Assembly (NCBI GenBank): GCA_001275005.1
Contig: JWZX01001828.1
Span: 1 to 18,136, forward strand
DNA: 18,136 bases
Source: Chrysochromulina tobinii
Lineage: Eukaryota > Haptophyta > Prymnesiales > Chrysochromulinaceae
Reading direction: 5' to 3'
Part shown: piece by piece, positions 14,647 to 18,136 of the stretch
Layout of the letters: each line of letters begins with the position of its first letter
How positions within the stretch are numbered: the stretch's first letter is position 1
Notes under the pieces: model-generated
The model's database searches: none
What the model was told of the DNA's origin: nothing
Seen by the model: the letters and a program-made list of their open reading frames with translations, nothing else
Translations under genes and position numbers: made by a program

Positions 14647-17600
14647 TTAATACAAGGTCGGCGGCCCGAAAACCACCGCCGCCGCCTCGAGCGTCGCCTG
14701 CCGCTCGCGACGGCGCTTCTCGGCCCGCTCGGCATCTACGCGCCGGCACGAGCTCACGTAGGCCTCCACCTCGGCGACACGCGCCTGCAGGAAGGCGTCG
14801 TCGTGAGCGTCGCCGTGAGCGCCGTCGTCCAAATCGAGCACGGCGTGCCGCTCGGCCCTCTCTAGTGCCCGCTTTGGGAGCATCGCCGCCGCACGGGGCG
14901 TTGCAAGGGCTGCCGCCGCCGCTTGAGCCGGTGGCGCCACGGGAGCGCCGTTGCCGTGTGCCAGGCTCGCACCTGCTGGTGTGTGCCGCCAGGTGGCGTT
15001 TGCAGCCAGCCGCACCTCCGTCTGCTGGCCGGTGGGAGTATAGATGACACCCGCCGCGCTTGCGGCGCGAACGAGGTCTGCGGCGGCATCCCCGGGCGGC
15101 GCCCGACCGAGCGTGGCTGCATGCGCGACGATGATGCACGCTTGCTTCGCCCGCGTGATCGCCACATTGAGCCGCCGCCAGTCGGTGACGAAGCCGAGCC
15201 GCGCACCTGATGAGGGAGCCAATCAGTGTTCATGAGAGCCAGTCGGTGACGAAGCCGAGCCGCGCACCTGATGAGGTTGGCAATCAGCATGCACTCAAGC
15301 AAAGAGTCAGAGACGAAGCCGAGCCGCGCACCGGCATTCGAGCGCACACACGAGAGGAGGATGACGTCGGCCTCGGAGCCCTGGGAGCCATCCACAGTGC
15401 CCACGACGACACCTCGCAGGCCCGCGGCGGCCAGCGCCCGGCTGATCTCGCCCACCTGCGCCGCATAGAACGTGAGCACTCGCAGCGCTCGTATCGAACG
15501 CACCTCGAGGTTCCACTCGTCGTGCAGCTCGCGCACGAGTGCCACCACCACGGCGGCTTCGTCCGCATTGTAGATCGAGCCATCAGCGTGCTGCCGCTCG
15601 GCGCCGTCGGCCACGTCGACCAGCGCCCACGGGCCGAGGTGTGAATGACGAGGTGTGCAGGGGCCGAGATGTGGAGCGCCGTTTGGTGTACCGGTTCTGC
15701 GCACCCAGGCGGCCGTGTTGGCCAGGCTCGCCGTGCACGGCGCGTCGATGAGCTTGCCCTGGTAAAACTGACGCGAAGGGAAGGCGGCGATGCTTGGATG
15801 CATACGGTACTGCGTCGATAGAAAGTGCAGTGGCGCGGCGCGTGCGTCGAGGAGCCGCGCCATGAGTGAGCGCTCCAGCCCTGCGGCGCGCGCACGTGCC
15901 GAGACGCACATGCAGCAGAGCTGACACGGGTCACCTATGAGCAGCATCCGGCGCGGCTGGCACAGCAGGGGGATGAGCGCCTCTGGCTCCGTCGCCTGCG
16001 CAGCCTCATCTACGACCAAGTGCGACACGGGCGGCATGCCGCGTACGAGGTAACTGCCAGCGACACACAGCGTCGCGAAGACGATGCGCGCGCTCGCGAG
16101 CGCCTCGGCGTGGGCGTCGGCGTCACGAAGGGTCTCGCTCACGAGATTCGCACTCTCCAAGACAGATTTGCGCACGGCTTGCAGCCGCTCGTGCAGCTCA
16201 TCGGTCCGGCAACGCAGCTGGCATGGCCACGCGGCGCTCACCTCATCGAGTAGCGCGGCCGCCGTCGTTGTGGCCGAGCCAGCTACCTCGAACACACGCT
16301 GCAGGCCGTGCGAGCGCCAGCTGTGCGGATGTCGCCGCCGTATCGAAGCACCGATCGCGCCTAATGCGACGCGGGTTGAGCCCAGAGCCGTTTTCACGTG
16401 CTCGGCCTGCGCCGCACACGCTTCGCAATGGCGCACGCGCACAAGTGACTGGCAATCCTCATTCGAGCAAAGGGCCGTGCTCACGAGCCGCTCGGGCACG
16501 GCCTGCGCCGCCGCCTCGAGCTGCCCTCGCCAGCGTTCGGCGAGGGCGAAGACGAAGACGCGCCGACACGGCGCGTCGGAAGGCACCTTGTCCGCATCGC
16601 CGATCAAGATCGCCTCATCCTCCGCAGCTACGGTCTCCTGTGCGCCGAGGAAGCGCTCGCAGACCTCCTGCACGCCGCGGTTGGAGGGTGCGCACACGAG
16701 TACACGCCCAGTGCCTCGCGCGGCACACAGCGCGAGCAGGTAGGCTACGAGCGTCGTGGTTTTGCCTGTGCCTGAGGGCAAGAGGGAGGGCAAGAGGGAG
16801 GGCGAGAGCGAGAGCGAGGGTGAGCGAGGACGATCAGGGACACAGCATGCGAATAGCTGCATACAGGGCGGCACTCCGAGGCGTCGCACCGGGCGGCCCC
16901 TGGAGCAACGAGAGCGCATCGGCAGTGCCCTCGCTCAGGAGCTGATCGACGATGGCCTGCTGGCCCTCGTTCAGGCGTGCGCGCGCCCGGTACGGCGCGT
17001 CGACATCGACCGATGTATCCAAGCTCCATCCAAGCTCGCCCCCCTCCGCCGGCTCCTCCTCCGCCGCCTCCTCCGCCGCCACCGCCTTCCTCGTCCCAAT
17101 CGCGGCCCTCAGTTCCGTCACCCTTCCGGTCAGTTTCGTCACCCTTCCGGTCAGTTTCGTCCCAATCGCGGCCCTCAGTTTCGTCACCCTTCCGGTCAGT
17201 TTCGTCACCCTTCCGGTCAGTTTCGTCACCCTTCCGGGAACCATCACTGACGTCGCCCGCACCCTCCTCCTGCTCCTCGACGACCTCCTCGTCGACAAAG
17301 CGCGTGTGCGTCGCCAGCTTGGGCGGCGGCCCGCCGAGGAGCTGCTGCATGAAAGGGGGCACTGGCCGTCGCAAGCACACATCGATGCATCGCTGCTGCA
17401 CCAGCACAGAGGCGACTGGTGTGGCTGCCCACACGCTGCCCGGCTGAAAACGCTCATCGATGTGATGTGCACATCGGGCCAGCGCGCCGTCGCTGCACTC
17501 GAGCTGGCATGTGGTTGCACGCCCATCCACAACGGCAAGCAGCTCAACGCCAAAGCTGATGCTCCGGAGCAGAAACACGCTGCCAGCACGAAAGCGATCG

Positions 17601-18100
17601 CCCTCAGAAGACTGCCGTGGCTGCTCGAAGCACATGCAGCCGAGGCCGCCGCCACCACCATGGGCTGAAGCACGTACTACGTTTTCGAGTGTGAGCCGTG
17701 CGTGTGCAGCGCGACTACTACGTGAGCTTGCAAGGCCATCGGCCACCATAGCCTTCGCCTCATCCAAGACGAGCTGCACCATTGAGCTGTAGTAGGACCG
17801 CTCTTCGGCAAATGCGTGAGGCAGCGTAGGCGGCAGCGCTTGGTGATCCGCTCTGGCGTGCAGCTGGTCGTCCTCGAAAGCGGCGCATAGCCGCGTCGTC
17901 AGATATTGCGCTCCGGACGGTGGCGAGCGGCCACGCTTGCGGGCCATGAACGGCCTGGCACCCTCGCGTTGCAGCCCCTCACGTCGCCTGCGATGGTTTC
18001 GGCGATGAAAGTTGACCGACGGCCGTTTGGCGTCGGACTGAGGCTTTGCCACTTGAGAGACCATCCACGCTGCTCGGTTGGTACAGTCGATCGCGTTCAT
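14647..18100 (-). CDS. Upf1/IGHMBP2-type SF1 helicase (spliced)
   Basis: Predicted minus-strand exons: 18100-17252, 17034-16890, 16771-15332 and 15206-14647, giving about 997 residues in one frame. Motifs seen: Q-motif region LNEGQQAIVDQLL; Walker A GPPGTGKTTT, split by an intron; motif Ia VCAPSN; Walker B VVDEAAQ; motif III GDPCQL; STQYRMHP; TVDGSQGSEADVI; and motif VI RRLNVAITRAK. These place it in the SF1B Upf1-like group, ATP-driven helicases acting on RNA or DNA. The N-terminal FAEERSYYSSMVQLVLDEA fits the segment that precedes the core in this group. Oddities: a possible zinc-binding insert (C-x4-C-x8-C-x2-C) between motifs Ia and II, and QLCCMC where QLPP is usual after motif III. ATG 18100 is the first start seen, but upstream is a G-run, and Met52 (17947, MARKRGR) is an alternative. 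The exon 1/exon 2 junction is uncertain. Which Upf1-group member it is cannot be told. Confidence 0.82.
15178..15332 (-). repeat. Triplicated exon-intron junction in the helicase gene
   Basis: The 38-nt stretch at 15178-15215 recurs exactly at 15239-15276 (61-nt offset), and about 21 nt of it recurs at 15312-15332 (64 nt further). On the minus strand each copy carries GTGCGCGGCTCGGCTTCGTC, coding for the GARLGFV segment just before motif VI. The two copies nearer the 3' end are each preceded by CATCAG, a consensus acceptor. Confidence 0.9.
15207..15331 (-). other. Helicase intron 3 (125 nt, GT-AG) built from the junction repeat
   Basis: Donor G|GTGCGC within the first repeat copy and acceptor CATCAG before the last copy. 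Splicing gives VRSNAGARLGFVTDWRRLNV, a seamless Upf1-type motif. Using the middle acceptor instead (intron 15268-15331, 64 nt) gives GARLGFVTDW followed at once by a stop, truncating motif VI. Confidence 0.82.
16772..16889 (-). other. Helicase intron 2 inside the Walker A motif (118 nt, GT-AG)
   Basis: Splicing joins SLLQGPPG to TGKTTTLVAYLL, completing the P-loop. The Gly codon is split. The 3' part has tandem CCCTCCCTCTTG units forming a long pyrimidine tract before CCTCAG. Confidence 0.88.
17035..17251 (-). other. Candidate helicase intron 1 (217 nt) spanning a minisatellite; frame change here
   Basis: The upstream frame (through VDEEVVEEQEEGAGD) and the frame of LGWSLDTSVDVD...LNEGQQAIV differ by one. 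A GTCAGT donor at 17251 and an AG acceptor at 17036-17035, both on codon boundaries, would join them. The alternative is that the repeat is coding (GDETDRK units) and a one-base indel lies in the following Gly-codon run (about 17,040-17,090). The sequence alone does not decide. Confidence 0.5.
17091..17240. repeat. 21-nt minisatellite with 66-nt higher-order unit
   Basis: The plus-strand unit CGTCACCCTTCCGGTCAGTTT (21 nt) is repeated, and a larger block starting TCGTCCCAATCGCGGCCCTC appears at 17091 and again at 17157 (66 nt apart). Both periods are multiples of three. Read on the minus strand in the upstream frame it encodes acidic GDETDRK repeats. Confidence 0.85.
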
Positions 18101-18107
18101 TCTGAGA

Positions 18108-18135
18108 GGGGGGGGGGGGGGGGGGGGGGGGGGGG
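18108..18135. repeat. 28-base poly(G) run at the window end
   Basis: An uninterrupted run of 28 G immediately upstream of the helicase start. It may be a genuine homopolymer or a sequencing/assembly artefact at a contig edge. It leaves the 5' end of the helicase gene unresolved. Confidence 0.9.
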
Positions 18136-18136
18136 C

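Noticed and set aside
15268-15331. 64-nt version of helicase intron 3 as the main splice
   Set aside because: It leads to a stop within a few codons and loses motif VI; kept only as a possible alternative isoform.
16223-17668. Long plus-strand frames opposite the helicase
   Set aside because: The minus strand carries ordered SF1 helicase motifs over the same interval; the plus-strand products are low-complexity Arg/Ser/Pro sequence.

Overview
The window looks like nuclear DNA of a GC-rich unicellular eukaryote. Coding regions are interrupted by short GT-AG introns (79-125 nt where the splice is well fixed), the proteins are long with Ala/Lys/Glu-rich low-complexity segments, and the recognisable families (myosin motor, eukaryotic-type PARP catalytic domain, Upf1-like SF1 helicase) are eukaryotic. 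A haptophyte or similar alga would fit this style, but nothing in the sequence fixes the lineage. No RNA genes, mobile-element genes or CRISPR arrays were found.

Layout, left to right. (1) 1-2406, minus strand: an uninterrupted 802-codon reading frame running off the left edge. It is a paralogue of the N-terminal part of the large gene at 4917. (2) 2407-3060: intergenic. (3) 3061-4014, minus: an unrecognised protein with about four predicted membrane segments. (4) 4015-4916: a non-coding stretch between divergent starts, probably holding two promoters. (5) 4917-14501, plus: one very large gene reconstructed from at least five exons. The product has a putatively myristoylated N terminus, an Arg-Gly-rich stretch, an Ala/Lys/Glu coiled coil, a helical domain of unknown function, a complete myosin motor, a degenerate IQ motif, about 1,300 residues of helical tail with internal repeats, and a C-terminal PARP catalytic domain with an H-Y-E triad. 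Its length is about 3,059 residues if one apparent single-base frameshift near 10,530 is allowed for. (6) 14502-14646: short convergent intergenic gap. (7) 14647-18100, minus: an Upf1/IGHMBP2-type SF1 helicase in about four exons. (8) 18108-18135: a run of 28 G.

The two paralogues (1 and 5) form an inverted pair of about 2.4 kb arms with a 2.5 kb spacer that contains the membrane-protein gene. The length differences I could identify between the arms are whole codons and neither copy has an internal stop, so both are probably functional. The left gene probably continues into a second myosin outside the window.

The most interesting object is the myosin-PARP fusion: an actin-based motor carrying an apparently competent ADP-ribosyltransferase at its tail end. 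The second is the helicase intron flanked by tandem copies of an exon-intron junction, which looks like an intron that arose or was remodelled by local tandem duplication. No functional link between the helicase and the myosin-PARP gene can be read from the sequence beyond their convergent arrangement.
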